DNA of 64,000 nucleotides from Sulfobacillus acidophilus DSM 10332 (lineage in GTDB: Bacteria; Bacillota; Sulfobacillia; Sulfobacillales; Sulfobacillaceae). Under the pieces are notes generated by a model, which searched no databases, was not told where the DNA came from, and was given only the letters and a program-made list of their open reading frames with translations. Numbering within the stretch: the stretch's first letter is position 1; every line of letters begins with the position of its first letter. The stretch lies in contig CP003179.1 in assembly GCA_000237975.1 (NCBI GenBank), positions 1,736,001 through 1,800,000 on the forward strand, written 5' to 3'. The position numbers were made by a program, and so were the translations under genes. Below are positions 32,971-42,116 of this stretch, one piece after another.

Positions 32971-35810
32971 TACCGATGCCCTCCCTGTGTTGACACTTTG
33001 CTTTCCCCTAAGGCGTCCTGGACAATGCGGCCTTGTTCTTCTTCATGCATTTCCGGAAATCCTTCGGCCGTTGCCGCCCGCTCGGGCCGGCCGGCGTAGC
33101 GCAACGTGCGGCCAGGCGGCAAGTGGGCTTCCAGTCGAGGCTGGATATACCGCCAGGCTCCCATATTGCGGGGCTCTTCTTGCAACCAGACCACGTCCGT
33201 TAAATTGGGGTAACGGTGGAAGATGGCCTCAATCTCGCCATCGGGGAACGGGTAAAGCTGTTCGAGACGGATAATCGAAACGTGTTCGGGGACATGACCC
33301 CCTAAACGGGTTAATACGTCGACCACGACTTTACCGCTAAGCAATATGACCCGTTCGATAGATTCGGGGTGTTCTTTCGCCGCCTCGTGCTCCAATACCG
33401 GTTGAAAGCGGCCGTGGCTCAAATCATGAAGACTAGAAGCCGCTAACGGATGCCGCAAGAGACTTTTCGGGGTCATAATCACGAGCGGCCGCGGATCCCG
33501 CCGTAAGAGATGGCTTTGTTGGCGCAATAAATGGAAATATTGCGCGGCCGTGGTGCAGTTGGCTATCCGCATGTTGTTGTCGGCCGCCAATTGCAAATAG
33601 CGCTCGAGTCGGGCACTGGAGTGTTCCGGGCCTTGCCCTTCATATCCGTGAGGCAATAAAAGCACCAGACCCGACCGTTCTTTCCATTTAGCTCGGGCCG
33701 CCGATAAAAATTGGTCAATGATCACTTGGGCCGCGTTGGCAAAATCGCCGAACTGGGCTTCCCAAAGCGTCATGACCGTGGGAGCTTCCACATTATACCC
33801 GTATTCAAACCCGAGCACTGCCGCTTCCGATAACGGACTATTATAGACGGCGAACGAAGCCCGCGCCGACGGCAGGTGTTGGAGCGGCGTATATTTTTGA
33901 TTGGTATCGACATCATGCAATACCAAATGCCGTTGACTAAATGTTCCCCGTTCCGAATCCTGCCCCGACAGGCGAATCGGCGTTCCTTCCGCCAAAATCG
34001 ACGCAAATGCCAATGTTTCTGCCAAACCCCAGTCGATACCGTTGGGTTCGGTCAAATTGTCCAACCGTCGTTGGAGTTGGCGAGCCAGTTTCGGATTGGG
34101 ATGAAACGCTTCAGGCCATTGGTGCGCTTCTCGGGCTAATCGGATGAGCTCGTCGGCGTCGACGGCGGTCGGTTCGGCCAACGCAATTAAGGCGTCCGAC
34201 CAGGTGCTGGGTTCCGGCTCATCCGGCGGGATGACGCCGTCTTGGACGCGGTCTTTGGCTTCGACCAGCCGAGCGTGAACCTGCCCCGCCATCTCTTGCA
34301 CCTCTTCGGGTGTGACAATCCCTTCGCTCACCAGGCGGTCGGCAAATAGGGCGCGGACGGTGGGATGACGGGCAATTTTTTGGTACAGGACCGGCTGCGT
34401 ATACGCGGGTTCGTCTCCCTCGTTGTGTCCCCAGCGCCGGTAGCCCACCAAGTCAATCAGGAAGTCTTTGTGAAAGCGTTGGCGGTATTCAAACGCCAGC
34501 TGAACCGCCAAAAGGCACGCCATGGGATCATCGGCGTTGACATGGACCACCGGAATTTCATAGCCTTTGGCCAAATCACTGGCGTAGAGCGTGGATCGGC
34601 CTTCTTCCGGACCGGTGGTAAAGCCGAGACCGTTATTCATAATGATGTGGACCGTGCCGCCGGTGTGATATCCCGCCAACCGGGAGAGATTGAGGGTTTC
34701 GGCGACAATCCCTTCTCCCGGAAAAGAGGCGTCCCCATGAATGGCAATCGCCATGGCCCGGTCGACCTCCAGCGACGGCTGGCCCGGATGCCGCGTGTCT
34801 TCTTGGGCCGCGCGGGTGGCCCCTTGAATGACCGGATTGACGAATTCCAAATGGCTCGGGTTATTGGCCAGGGTTATCCGCGCTCCCGATAATTCCCCGT
34901 CCCGCAACAATTTATGGGCGCCTAAATGATACTTCACATCGCCCGTCCAACCGGCGTTGATCCCCATTGACCCTTCCGACGGCACGAGTTCCTTGTTGGG
35001 TGCCGAATGGAATTCGGAGAAGATTTTTTCGTAGGGTTTCCCTAAGATGTGGGCCAGCACGTTTAAACGGCCCCGGTGGGCCATCCCGATGGTCACTTCG
35101 TGAATACCCTGTTTCACGGCCTGGGCGATTAACGAATCGAGCATCGGCACCAACATGTCGGTCCCCTCGATAGAAAACCGTTTTTGGCCGGGAAAAGTGG
35201 TATGCAAGAACCGTTCGAAACCTTCCACTTCGGTTAATCGGAATAATAACGCCCGTTTTTCCTCGGGGGAAAACGACACCGTCAGTCCCCCGCCTTCGAC
35301 TTGTTGGCGTAGCCAGTCTCGCTCGTCAAAATTGTGGACGTGACTGAAGTCGTAACCTAAAGGGCCGGAGTAGACTTGCCGGAGGATTTTCACGGCTTCC
35401 AAGGCATTTGGCGCTTGCCGAAGCCCCCGGGGCCATACGACGGTAGCCGGCATTTGCGCCAAGTCGTTATCTGTAATACCCATGACTTCAGGATCGTCGA
35501 CGACTTTGCGCGGCGAGACGCCCAAGGGATCAAAAGAGGCTTGCAAATGGCCAAACTCGCGAATCGTTCGTGCCAGTTGCACAGCCTTGACAATCTTTTC
35601 GGTCGGGATGGTTGTGGTCGGTCCGGCAACGGGTTGGGCCGTTGTCTCGCCCCCTAACCACCGTTCCCACCACGCTGGATCCAGTTGTTCGATAAGCGCC
35701 CGCGTTTCGGGATCCACCGAATCGGGGTCATTCCGGTAACGTTCGTAGGCCTCGGCCAAGTAGCCTAAATTGGGACCTACAAACCACTCGAATACCTGTT
35801 GTGTATCCAT
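32970..35810 (-). CDS. sucA: 2-oxoglutarate dehydrogenase E1 (thiamine-diphosphate dependent)
   Basis: E1 decarboxylates 2-oxoglutarate and transfers the succinyl unit to lipoate of E2. From the ATG at 35808-35810 it is 946 residues, normal for SucA/OdhA. Visible motifs are the N-terminal FEWFVGPN start, [10 protein letters not shown], the TDP-binding [13 protein letters not shown]...NNGLGFTT, and the C-terminal transketolase-like part with [27 protein letters not shown] lies upstream. It is cotranscribed with sucB. Confidence 0.96.
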   Translation of the reverse strand: MDTQQVFEWFVGPNLGYLAEAYERYRNDPDSVDPETRALIEQLDPAWWERWLGGETTAQPVAGPTTTIPTEKIVKAVQLARTIREFGHLQASFDPLGVSPRKVVDDPEVMGITDNDLAQMPATVVWPRGLRQAPNALEAVKILRQVYSGPLGYDFSHVHNFDERDWLRQQVEGGGLTVSFSPEEKRALLFRLTEVEGFERFLHTTFPGQKRFSIEGTDMLVPMLDSLIAQAVKQGIHEVTIGMAHRGRLNVLAHILGKPYEKIFSEFHSAPNKELVPSEGSMGINAGWTGDVKYHLGAHKLLRDGELSGARITLANNPSHLEFVNPVIQGATRAAQEDTRHPGQPSLEVDRAMAIAIHGDASFPGEGIVAETLNLSRLAGYHTGGTVHIIMNNGLGFTTGPEEGRSTLYASDLAKGYEIPVVHVNADDPMACLLAVQLAFEYRQRFHKDFLIDLVGYRRWGHNEGDEPAYTQPVLYQKIARHPTVRALFADRLVSEGIVTPEEVQEMAGQVHARLVEAKDRVQDGVIPPDEPEPSTWSDALIALAEPTAVDADELIRLAREAHQWPEAFHPNPKLARQLQRRLDNLTEPNGIDWGLAETLAFASILAEGTPIRLSGQDSERGTFSQRHLVLHDVDTNQKYTPLQHLPSARASFAVYNSPLSEAAVLGFEYGYNVEAPTVMTLWEAQFGDFANAAQVIIDQFLSAARAKWKERSGLVLLLPHGYEGQGPEHSSARLERYLQLAADNNMRIANCTTAAQYFHLLRQQSHLLRRDPRPLVIMTPKSLLRHPLAASSLHDLSHGRFQPVLEHEAAKEHPESIERVILLSGKVVVDVLTRLGGHVPEHVSIIRLEQLYPFPDGEIEAIFHRYPNLTDVVWLQEEPRNMGAWRYIQPRLEAHLPPGRTLRYAGRPERAATAEGFPEMHEEEQGRIVQDALGESKVSTQGGHR

Positions 35811-35903
35811 GTACGTGTTGTCCCTCCCTCTCTGGCAGCATGTACCCGCCAGCGGGGTAATCAAGCTCGCCAGCCGGTGCTCGATGTGCGCGATTCCTCG
35901 TTC

Positions 35904-35909
35904 ATATTA
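35904..35909 (-). promoter_or_regulatory. Extended -10 promoter candidate for sucA
   Basis: On the minus strand TGCTAATAT forms an extended -10 box about 95 bases upstream of the sucA start. No good -35 is seen. The stretch between the sucA start and the riboswitch (about 36169) holds no gene; it also contains a short AT-flanked inverted repeat near 36010-36034 (CCGA / TCGG flanked by AAAAATCT and ATTTTT) of unclear role. Confidence 0.45.
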
Positions 35910-36108
35910 GCAGAAAAAGGAGTGTCCGGCGTAGTAAAGTGTGGGCGTTTTGCCGGCACAACATGTGTTCGCGCCATTGGCAATATTCCCAGGTATTGTT
36001 GAGGGCGGCAAAAATCTCCGAGACTTCGGATTTTTAGGGGAATCCGGGGATTTGAGCGCATATTACGGGGAAATCGCCGTCATAGCCTGTGAGCCGAGAA
36101 TCTTCTGC

Positions 36109-36138
36109 CTGACAAGCCGGATCGCGATTCGGTAGACT
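36109..36138 (+). promoter_or_regulatory. Promoter candidate upstream of the riboswitch
   Basis: CTGACA (36109-36114) and TAGACT (36133-36138) are spaced by 18 bases, placing the start of transcription near 36145, about 25 bases before the aptamer. A second TTGACA at 36150 has no suitable -10 and is not used. Confidence 0.5.
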
Positions 36139-36168
36139 AAGGTCGGTTTTTGACAATAAAGCCACTAA

Positions 36169-36297
36169 TTTGCCGAATTTCGCCGATGGCGGAACCGGGG
36201 AACCCAGTTATGGGGTGAATCAGTAGGTGTCTACTGTAGGGTGACCTCTCTCGCGCCCGAACCCGTCAGCTAACCTCGGAGGCATACGAGGGGGATA
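36169..36297 (+). promoter_or_regulatory. Cyclic di-AMP riboswitch (ydaO/yuaA leader)
   Basis: The segment carries the hallmark conserved blocks of the ydaO class in order: TTTGCCGAA, GGAACCGGGGAACCCA, TGGGGTGAATC, TAGGGTGACCTCT, CGCCCGAACCCG and TCAGCTAACCTCGGAGGCA; the flanking TGCC and GGCA can form P1. These switches bind c-di-AMP and turn off cell-wall and ion-transport genes. Only about 20 bases separate P1 from the GTG start and the Shine-Dalgarno GAGGGGG directly follows, leaving no room for a terminator, so control of translation is likely. That last point is inference. Confidence 0.92.
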
Positions 36298-36303
36298 TTC
36301 TCA

Positions 36304-37035
36304 GTGAAAATGATGGCAACCGCATTGGCGTTAGGCGCTCTATCGGGCGCAGGATTGGCGGTTCCGGCGATGGCCGCTTCACCGACGACGGTCCAGTTGG
36401 AAGCGGTTCATCCGGCCATGCAACAGATCTTGAGTTATGGGGATACTGGGCATTGGGTGATGACGTTACAGGCCGATTTAAATCAATTAGGTTATTCGGC
36501 GGGGCCAGTGGACGGGGTGTTTGGCCCCAAAACCGAGGCGGGATTAAAAGCCTTTCAATCGGCGCATCAGCTTCCGGTTACCGGAGAAACGAACCCCGTG
36601 ACCTGGCAAGATATCCTATCCGGTTTTGGTTTAATGCCGGCTGCCAGTGTGACCGACACGTCGTCCAGTGTGCCCCAAGCCGCCGGGCCGGCAATGATTG
36701 ACGGTCGCCCGGTGTTGCATGTCTATCATATGTTGGCAACGGCCTATGGTCCTAGTTTGGCCGACAATTATCCTTATGGGCCAACCGACTATTTCGGTCA
36801 GCCGTTAGAACCCGGCATGGTGGCCGTCGATCCGTCGGTAATTCCGTTGAAGTCTACGGTATATGTGACCGGTTATCAGGACGCCTATTTACCCAGCGGA
36901 GGGTTTTTAGGGCAAGCGATGGATACCGGTGGAGCCATTCAAGGGATGCGGATTGATATTTACATGGACCAAAGTCCGTCCGTGGTCTCGAATTTCGGTA
37001 TTCAACCGGTCACCGTCTACGTCTTAGGTCAATAA
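36304..37035 (+). CDS. Secreted cell-wall protein: peptidoglycan-binding domain plus 3D domain
   Basis: The start is GTG at 36304, 9 bases after GAGGGGG. The 243-residue product has a signal peptide (1-25, ending in AMA), a PG_binding_1 domain (about 44-108: GHWVMTLQADLNQLGY, DGVFGPKTEAGLKAFQ) and a C-terminal 3D domain (141-242) with VAVDPSVIPL, DTGGAIQG and RIDIY supplying the three aspartates. 3D domains act in MltA-type and resuscitation-type muralytic enzymes. Control by a c-di-AMP riboswitch fits cell-wall remodelling. Confidence 0.92.
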   Translation: MKMMATALALGALSGAGLAVPAMAASPTTVQLEAVHPAMQQILSYGDTGHWVMTLQADLNQLGYSAGPVDGVFGPKTEAGLKAFQSAHQLPVTGETNPVTWQDILSGFGLMPAASVTDTSSSVPQAAGPAMIDGRPVLHVYHMLATAYGPSLADNYPYGPTDYFGQPLEPGMVAVDPSVIPLKSTVYVTGYQDAYLPSGGFLGQAMDTGGAIQGMRIDIYMDQSPSVVSNFGIQPVTVYVLGQ

Positions 37036-37042
37036 TCCGATA

Positions 37043-37073
37043 GCCAATCCCCCGGACTTCCCGGGGGATTGGC
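37043..37073 (+). terminator. Perfect hairpin after the 3D-domain gene
   Basis: GCCAATCCCCCGG and CCGGGGGATTGGC form a perfect 13-bp stem with a 5-base loop right after the stop. No T tract follows, so it may stabilise the mRNA end or terminate weakly. Confidence 0.6.
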
Positions 37074-37128
37074 CTGGGACTTGCGTTGCCCCCGAAAGAA
37101 GCCGTACGCTCGGATGGGGGGTGGCCAG

Positions 37129-37698
37129 GTGCCCTATTTCATCATTTTTTCCGCCATCTTTTTGGCGGAGCTGCCGGATAAAACATCGTGGGCAACCATG
37201 TCGCTAGCCAGCCGGGGCCGTCCGTTAAGCGTGTGGGCCGGTTCGGCTTTGGCACTGGCTAGTCAAACCGCGCTTGCGATTTATGCCGGGCAATGGCTGG
37301 CCCGCTTTCCCCGCAATTGGGTGCATGGGATGGGCGCTATCGCCTTTTTGGGGTTTGCGGTGTGGCATTGGCGGGAATCACGGGAGCCGAACGAGGGGGA
37401 GGATTCGGTGTCTTCCCGTGCGACCCCGGGCGCTCGGCTCTTCCTCCAAGCCTTTCTGACGGTATTTCTCGCGGAATTTTTGGATATCACGCAGTTGGCG
37501 ACCGTGGCGTTTTCCACACGCTATCCGCATCATCCGGTCACGTTATTCGGGATCGTAACGGCGGCGTTAGTCTTGGCCAGCGGTATATCCAGTTGGGCGG
37601 GCCGTTGGGTTCAAAACTGGGTGAGTCCGCGTCGACTGAGTCAATTGGCGGCTCTCTTATTTTTGAGTTTAGGCATTTGGACCGCTTGGAGTCTATAA
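37129..37698 (+). CDS. UPF0016/GDT1-like membrane cation transporter, divergent motifs
   Basis: GTG at 37129 follows GGGGGG by 7 bases; 189 residues with six helices in two homologous halves. Each half has the family position E-x-G-D-K/R-T, but here they read FLAELPDKTSWATM and FLAEFLDITQLATV, so both glycines and the second basic residue are replaced. UPF0016/GDT1 proteins export Mn2+ or exchange Ca2+/Mn2+. The acidic residues that define the site remain, but ion choice may differ. The mid-loop is acidic (EPNEGEDS). Confidence 0.82.
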   Translation: MPYFIIFSAIFLAELPDKTSWATMSLASRGRPLSVWAGSALALASQTALAIYAGQWLARFPRNWVHGMGAIAFLGFAVWHWRESREPNEGEDSVSSRATPGARLFLQAFLTVFLAEFLDITQLATVAFSTRYPHHPVTLFGIVTAALVLASGISSWAGRWVQNWVSPRRLSQLAALLFLSLGIWTAWSL

Positions 37699-37811
37699 TC
37701 GGGTAACCAGATTCCCTCGACAGGCGTTACAATGAATGCAAGACATGAATCGGCGGTTCTAAAGGGGATAGGACGACGAACGCACGGGACGAGCGGGCAT
37801 TTCAGGAGTTT

Positions 37812-38285
37812 GTGGAAGCCTATGGGGATCGGGCACTTCGATTCGCCTTTGTCACCTTGCGTTCCCGTCCAGATGCAGAGGATGTCACGCAAGAGGCTTT
37901 TATGCGTCTTTGGCGGCACACGGTGCGCCGGGGCGTCGATACCCTTACCCCCGCCCTCTTATATCACACGGTGACGAACCTTTGCCGCGATCGGATGCGG
38001 CACGCCAAACGGCATCCCGAAGATCCGACGGATTTCCTGGAGACACCCCACCCGGCCGTGGATGATCGACTTCCCGATCCGAAGCCTTCGCTTGTGGAGG
38101 CCGTTATGCAATTAGCTCCGCCCGAAAGGCAATGTGTGTTGTTGTTTTACTATATGGACCGCAGCTTGAAAGATACCGCACGCGTTCTCGGAGTGAGTGA
38201 GCAAGTGGTGAAAACACGCCTCTATCGCGCCCGGCAACGGTTAAAAAACCAACTGGAGCCCTTATGGAAGGAGGGAAGCTTATGA
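37812..38285 (+). CDS. ECF-type RNA polymerase sigma factor
   Basis: The product is 157 residues from the GTG at 37812, where AGGAG sits only 3 bases upstream. Sigma region 2 (AEDVTQEAFMRLWRH) and region 4 (LAPPERQCVLLFYYMDRSLKDTARVLGVS with VKTRLYRARQRLK) are clear. The frame is open upstream to 37749 and reads NARDERAFQEF, the typical ECF N-terminus, without a standard start codon; ACG codons at 37773 and 37776 lie 5 and 8 bases after AAGGGG. It overlaps the next gene as ATGA, a usual sigma/anti-sigma arrangement. Confidence 0.9.
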   Translation: MEAYGDRALRFAFVTLRSRPDAEDVTQEAFMRLWRHTVRRGVDTLTPALLYHTVTNLCRDRMRHAKRHPEDPTDFLETPHPAVDDRLPDPKPSLVEAVMQLAPPERQCVLLFYYMDRSLKDTARVLGVSEQVVKTRLYRARQRLKNQLEPLWKEGSL

Positions 38286-39772
38286 CTCCGGCCTGGTTTG
38301 ATGATGACCATTGGGGCGAAGAACTGGATCGCGAACTGGGTGAGCGTTATGGGCTCCATTTTAACCCAGACTGGAATCCGGTGCGTCGACGGCCCGTGAC
38401 CCGCACCCGTTGGCAGCGACTGGGTTTTATTGCCGCTTCGATGGCCGTGGCCGGGATTTTGGGCTTGCCGTGGATTGAGCCGTTACCGGAGCATCATGTG
38501 GCCATCGGCTCGCCGAGTTTTTCTTCGCTGAATCTTCCGACCGAAGCGGCCTCCGTAGTGACGGCACTCGGTGGGCGTGCCGATTACCAAGTGGAAGGGA
38601 TGACGCCGGTCTATGGCCACTACCCGGTGGATGCACCAACCGGACGCGCCTTATCCCTGAGCGGTTCGTTTCATTGGCGGGGCATTTCGGGCACCCAACT
38701 GGTCCTCCAATTAGATACCAAAGACCACGTCCAACGTGGGGTGTTATTCGACCAAAGCGCCCCCGTCTATACGTTTGCGGGGGTTGATGTGCAACAAGGC
38801 AGCGTGGTGCCCACCGTTTTGCCGGCTCAACCGGCTCGTGGCTGGTGGTTTCTGGAAGGCACCGAGAGTCTGACCTCGTTTTCGGCGGCGGGCGATCACG
38901 TCTATGTGACCCACGGGGCCCGATGGGCGGACCTCGTCGGGCATCAAAAAGATTACTGGGCCAATGTTCCTCGAACGGCTAACCAGGCGGTGATCAATTC
39001 CACCATTGCTGGACTGCCTACCGATCCCCTGACGGCATTGTTGGTTGAAGAGCTGCCGTCCGGGTTAAGCCTGGGTTACATTACCCGGGACGGTGGTCGT
39101 CATTGGCGGGCTTGGGGATTAGGCGAGCAAAACATTTCTGGGGTCATGAGTTTAGGGTCCTATTTTTGGGCGATTTTCAATGGCAGTGTCGCCCGCAGTA
39201 CAGACGGTCGGCACTGGACAACGTTATTGGCGCTGAATACGGCGCGCTGGCAAGTGGAAAGTTTTGCCGTCAATCCCGCCAATCCGCAAAACATTGCGGT
39301 CGCGCTGATTCCGGTCGCGGGCCAAGGCACCGGGCCGGTTTTGGAAACAACCGACGGCGGGGTCCATTGGCGCCCGATGGCCAATTTCCCGGCGGTCGGG
39401 CGAGCCCCTTCGGCGATGGCCATGAATGCGCATCAGGGGATCGTCGGTTTGGTCAATTTAAACGGTCCGGTGGTGGTCCAATATCAACCGCCGTCTCGGC
39501 GATGGCAGCTCTTTCCGGTACCGGCCGCCCAAACAGCGAGCGGCCTCGGGCAGCTGGCGGAAGCACCGAACGGGAACATTCTTTACGGATCGCCCGACGG
39601 AACGATTTATGAATGGCTGACCCAAAAACATCAATGGGTGCGCATGAATCCCCCGCCCGGTGCCGATCCGGCTCATGCTCCCGCCCAACCGCTACAGGCC
39701 ATCGGCAACCAGCAAATTTTGGCCGGCTATAACCACAGCTGGTACATCTTTTGGCAACCGGCAAATCCCTAG
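38282..39772 (+). CDS. Membrane-anchored beta-propeller protein, putative anti-sigma/sensor
   Basis: ATG at 38282 overlaps the sigma stop as ATGA and follows AAGGAGGGA; 496 residues. A short acidic cytoplasmic part (1-45) leads into one membrane helix (46-63). The long outer domain has repeated Asp-box/BNR units (TRDGGRHW, STDGRHW, TTDGGVHW) typical of sialidase/photosystem-stability-factor-like beta propellers. Its position suggests it holds the ECF sigma factor and senses something outside the cell. No ZAS zinc motif is present in the cytoplasmic part, so this would be an unusual anti-sigma factor. Confidence 0.75.
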   Translation: MTPAWFDDDHWGEELDRELGERYGLHFNPDWNPVRRRPVTRTRWQRLGFIAASMAVAGILGLPWIEPLPEHHVAIGSPSFSSLNLPTEAASVVTALGGRADYQVEGMTPVYGHYPVDAPTGRALSLSGSFHWRGISGTQLVLQLDTKDHVQRGVLFDQSAPVYTFAGVDVQQGSVVPTVLPAQPARGWWFLEGTESLTSFSAAGDHVYVTHGARWADLVGHQKDYWANVPRTANQAVINSTIAGLPTDPLTALLVEELPSGLSLGYITRDGGRHWRAWGLGEQNISGVMSLGSYFWAIFNGSVARSTDGRHWTTLLALNTARWQVESFAVNPANPQNIAVALIPVAGQGTGPVLETTDGGVHWRPMANFPAVGRAPSAMAMNAHQGIVGLVNLNGPVVVQYQPPSRRWQLFPVPAAQTASGLGQLAEAPNGNILYGSPDGTIYEWLTQKHQWVRMNPPPGADPAHAPAQPLQAIGNQQILAGYNHSWYIFWQPANP

Positions 39773-40530
39773 TCTTCCGAATGTAAAAATCGTTGCACCC
39801 GACGCCGGTAATTATCGTTATCTGCCAATTGGCTGGTTCGACTTTCCCAGGCCTCTTCTTCCGTTGCGGTCCATCGCCGACCCCAGTCGTGGAGCATCGT
39901 TTTCATGAGGGCAATCGCCGCCGGGTCGTTATCCACGACGCGCCGGGAGTAGTCCAACACCCAGTCCCATAATTGCTCGTGATTCACGATCCAATTGACC
40001 AGTCCCATTCGCTGGGCTTCGGTCGCCTCGATCAGCCGACCGGAGAACAGTAAATCTTTGGCATGGGCAGGACCGACCAATTGGGCTAAGAGAGCGGAGG
40101 GTAACGGGCCATAGGCAATTCCAAGCTTAGCCGGTGTCACCGCGAAGCGGGCGGTTTCGTCGGCCACTCGGAGGTCGCACGCCGTGGCGATCTCGACGCC
40201 CCCACCGACCACATACCCGCGTAAAATGGCCAAGGTCGGCTTCGGGCAATTCATGAGTCGTCGGACGGTATTTTCCGTTAGGGTGTGGTACGCCCGCGCG
40301 TCTTGGGCGTTGAAGCGATGGGTTGGAAACTCGCGGATATCGGCCCCGGCGGAAAAGGCGACGGAGGAATCCGAGAAGAGCCACACCATCCGGACGTCCG
40401 GATTATCGGAGACCCTTTGGACGGCGTCCCCCAAATCACGCCATAAATCCCGGGTAAACGCCTGCCGCGGGGCTGGCGAATCCCAGTGGATCCGGGCGAT
40501 ATGGTCGGCAATGTCAACGGTTAGGCTCAC
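39769..40530 (-). CDS. Enoyl-CoA hydratase/isomerase family protein
   Basis: GTG at 40528-40530 with AGGAGG upstream; 253 residues with the crotonase fold. Oxyanion-hole motifs AFSAGADIREF and GYVVGGGVEIATACDLRVAD are intact. The first catalytic Glu of classical hydratases (P-E at the equivalent of rat Glu144) is replaced: the segment reads FAVTPAKLGIAYGP. The second Glu position also looks changed (AHAKDLL). Hence an isomerase, hydrolase or other crotonase reaction is more likely. Its stop interlocks with that of the convergent propeller gene. Confidence 0.82.
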   Translation of the reverse strand: MSLTVDIADHIARIHWDSPAPRQAFTRDLWRDLGDAVQRVSDNPDVRMVWLFSDSSVAFSAGADIREFPTHRFNAQDARAYHTLTENTVRRLMNCPKPTLAILRGYVVGGGVEIATACDLRVADETARFAVTPAKLGIAYGPLPSALLAQLVGPAHAKDLLFSGRLIEATEAQRMGLVNWIVNHEQLWDWVLDYSRRVVDNDPAAIALMKTMLHDWGRRWTATEEEAWESRTSQLADNDNYRRRVQRFLHSED

Positions 40531-40561
40531 GGGGTTCCTCCTACGCTTCGGGTATTGGCGG

Positions 40562-40587
40562 AAAAAAGGCTCGCCGATGGGCGAGCC
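40562..40587 (-). terminator. Terminator after the thiolase gene
   Basis: On the minus strand GGCTCGCC and GGCGAGCC form a perfect 8-bp stem with a 4-base loop, followed by TTTTTT. Confidence 0.92.
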
Positions 40588-40601
40588 CCTCTTTCCGGGG
40601 A

Positions 40602-41744
40602 TTACAGTCGTTCAATAATCGTGGCCACCGCCATCCCCCACCCGATACACATCGTAATGAGTCCGTATCGTCCGTGGGTTTGTTCCAAGTGATTGAGGGC
40701 GGTCAACACCAATCGGGCACCGGAGGCTCCGAGCGGATGACCGAGCGCAATCGCGCCGCCATGCGGGTTGACTTTGGTCCAATCCGGCCGGTATTCTTTG
40801 CCCCAAGCCAGGACCACCGACGCAAAGGCTTCGTTGATTTCGATCACATCCATCTGCTCGAGGGTCAGTCCGGCTTTTTGGAGCACTTTGGCCGTGGCCG
40901 GAATCGGACCGGTCAGCATAATGACCGGGTCAACCCCCACCACGGTCATCGCGACAATGCGGCCCCGGGGGGTCCACTGATGGCGGACCAAAGCCTCTTC
41001 CGACGCCAACAACAAGGCGGCGGCGCCATCCGTGATTTGGCTGGAGTTACCGGCCGTAACGCGCCCGTCGGGTTTAAAAGCCGGTCGCAATTGGGCCAAT
41101 TTTTCCATCGAAGTATCGGGCCGCGGCCCTTCGTCGGTGGTGAGCCGTCGGGTTTCCCCGTCGGGGGTCTGGACAGTCACGGGCAAGATTTCCCGGTCAA
41201 AATATCCCGCTTGTTGGGCTTCAATGGCTCGTTGGTGACTGGTTAAGGAATAGGCGTCCAGTTCCTCCCGCGAAAGCTCCCATTTCTCCGCGATGAGCTC
41301 GGCGGAAATGCCCTGCGGCACAATCTGAAAGCGATTTAACAGTTCTTGACTAAATGTGGACCCATCGGACCCCATGGGTACCCGTGACATGGATTCCACG
41401 CCGGCGGCAATCACCACGTCGTGCACATCGGCACGAATGGCTTGGGCGGCTTGGTTGACGGCTTCCAAACTCGATGCGCACATGCGGTTAATGGCGACAC
41501 CGGGTACTTCCACCGGAAAGCCGGCAATTAAGGGGGCGAGCCGACCGATATTAAAGCCTTGTTCCCCCACTTGTGTCACACATCCAAGCCGCACATCTTC
41601 CACCAGGGCGGGATTGATGCCCGTGCGTTCGACCAATCCCCGAAGGGTCAGAGCGGCCAGATCATCCGGTCGGATACCGGAAAGCCCGCCTTGACGGCGC
41701 CCGAAGGGCGTCCGCAGGCCATCCACTATATACGCGTCACGCAT
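40602..41744 (-). CDS. Acetyl-CoA acetyltransferase (thiolase)
   Basis: The thiolase performs CoA-dependent cleavage of 3-ketoacyl-CoA or condensation of acetyl-CoA; 380 residues. The nucleophile Cys89 is in NRMCASSLEA, the histidine motif is NPHGGAIALGHPLGASG, and the C-terminal CIGWGMAV holds the second catalytic Cys. AAAGGGG precedes the ATG. With the SCP2 protein and acyl-CoA dehydrogenase upstream it forms a short beta-oxidation operon ending in a terminator. Confidence 0.94.
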   Translation of the reverse strand: MRDAYIVDGLRTPFGRRQGGLSGIRPDDLAALTLRGLVERTGINPALVEDVRLGCVTQVGEQGFNIGRLAPLIAGFPVEVPGVAINRMCASSLEAVNQAAQAIRADVHDVVIAAGVESMSRVPMGSDGSTFSQELLNRFQIVPQGISAELIAEKWELSREELDAYSLTSHQRAIEAQQAGYFDREILPVTVQTPDGETRRLTTDEGPRPDTSMEKLAQLRPAFKPDGRVTAGNSSQITDGAAALLLASEEALVRHQWTPRGRIVAMTVVGVDPVIMLTGPIPATAKVLQKAGLTLEQMDVIEINEAFASVVLAWGKEYRPDWTKVNPHGGAIALGHPLGASGARLVLTALNHLEQTHGRYGLITMCIGWGMAVATIIERL

Positions 41745-41774
41745 GATGATCCCCTTTCCTGGGCGGGTTTTTTC

Positions 41775-42098
41775 CTAGCTAATCAGGGTTTGCAGCTTTA
41801 ATGCCAGACCCATGTCGCCGGCCACCGACAGTTTGCCGCTCATGAAAGCCGACATGGGATTGAGTTGGCCGCCGGCTAACGCTTTAAAGTCAGCCGCGGT
41901 CATCGAAATCGTGACGCCGGGGGCAGGCGCCGTGCCCGCTTCGACGGTCGCACCGGACGGGGTGACGGTGACGTAATATTGCGCTCCGTCGTCGCCGCTC
42001 AGATTAAATTGATAAGTGCCTTGTGAATTGGCCAGCTGGTCCGGTGTTTTGCCGGCCAGGCGGTTTTTGAGCTCGTGAAACACTTCTTCCGTTGTCAT
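41775..42098 (-). CDS. SCP2 sterol-carrier domain protein
   Basis: This stand-alone SCP2 domain of 107 residues shows the pattern MTAADFKALAGGQLNPMSAFMSGKLSVAGDMGLALKL typical of the C-terminal lipid-tunnel half (residues ~66-102; given here as consecutive motifs MTAADF, LNPMSAFM and LSVAGDMGLA). SCP2 domains bind fatty acyl-CoA or sterol-like ligands. AGGAGG precedes the ATG. Placement between acyl-CoA dehydrogenase and thiolase suggests handling of hydrophobic acyl-CoA. Confidence 0.92.
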   Translation of the reverse strand: MTTEEVFHELKNRLAGKTPDQLANSQGTYQFNLSGDDGAQYYVTVTPSGATVEAGTAPAPGVTISMTAADFKALAGGQLNPMSAFMSGKLSVAGDMGLALKLQTLIS

Positions 42099-42116
42099 TC
42101 TGTTGCCTCCTAAGGT

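Noticed and set aside
36010-36034. Short inverted repeat AAAAATCTCCGA...TCGGATTTTT as a terminator
   Set aside because: The stem has only four GC-containing pairs and there is no gene end next to it; kept only as a comment.
36150-36155. TTGACA as -35 of the riboswitch transcript
   Set aside because: The matching -10 would lie inside the aptamer; the upstream CTGACA/TAGACT pair fits better.
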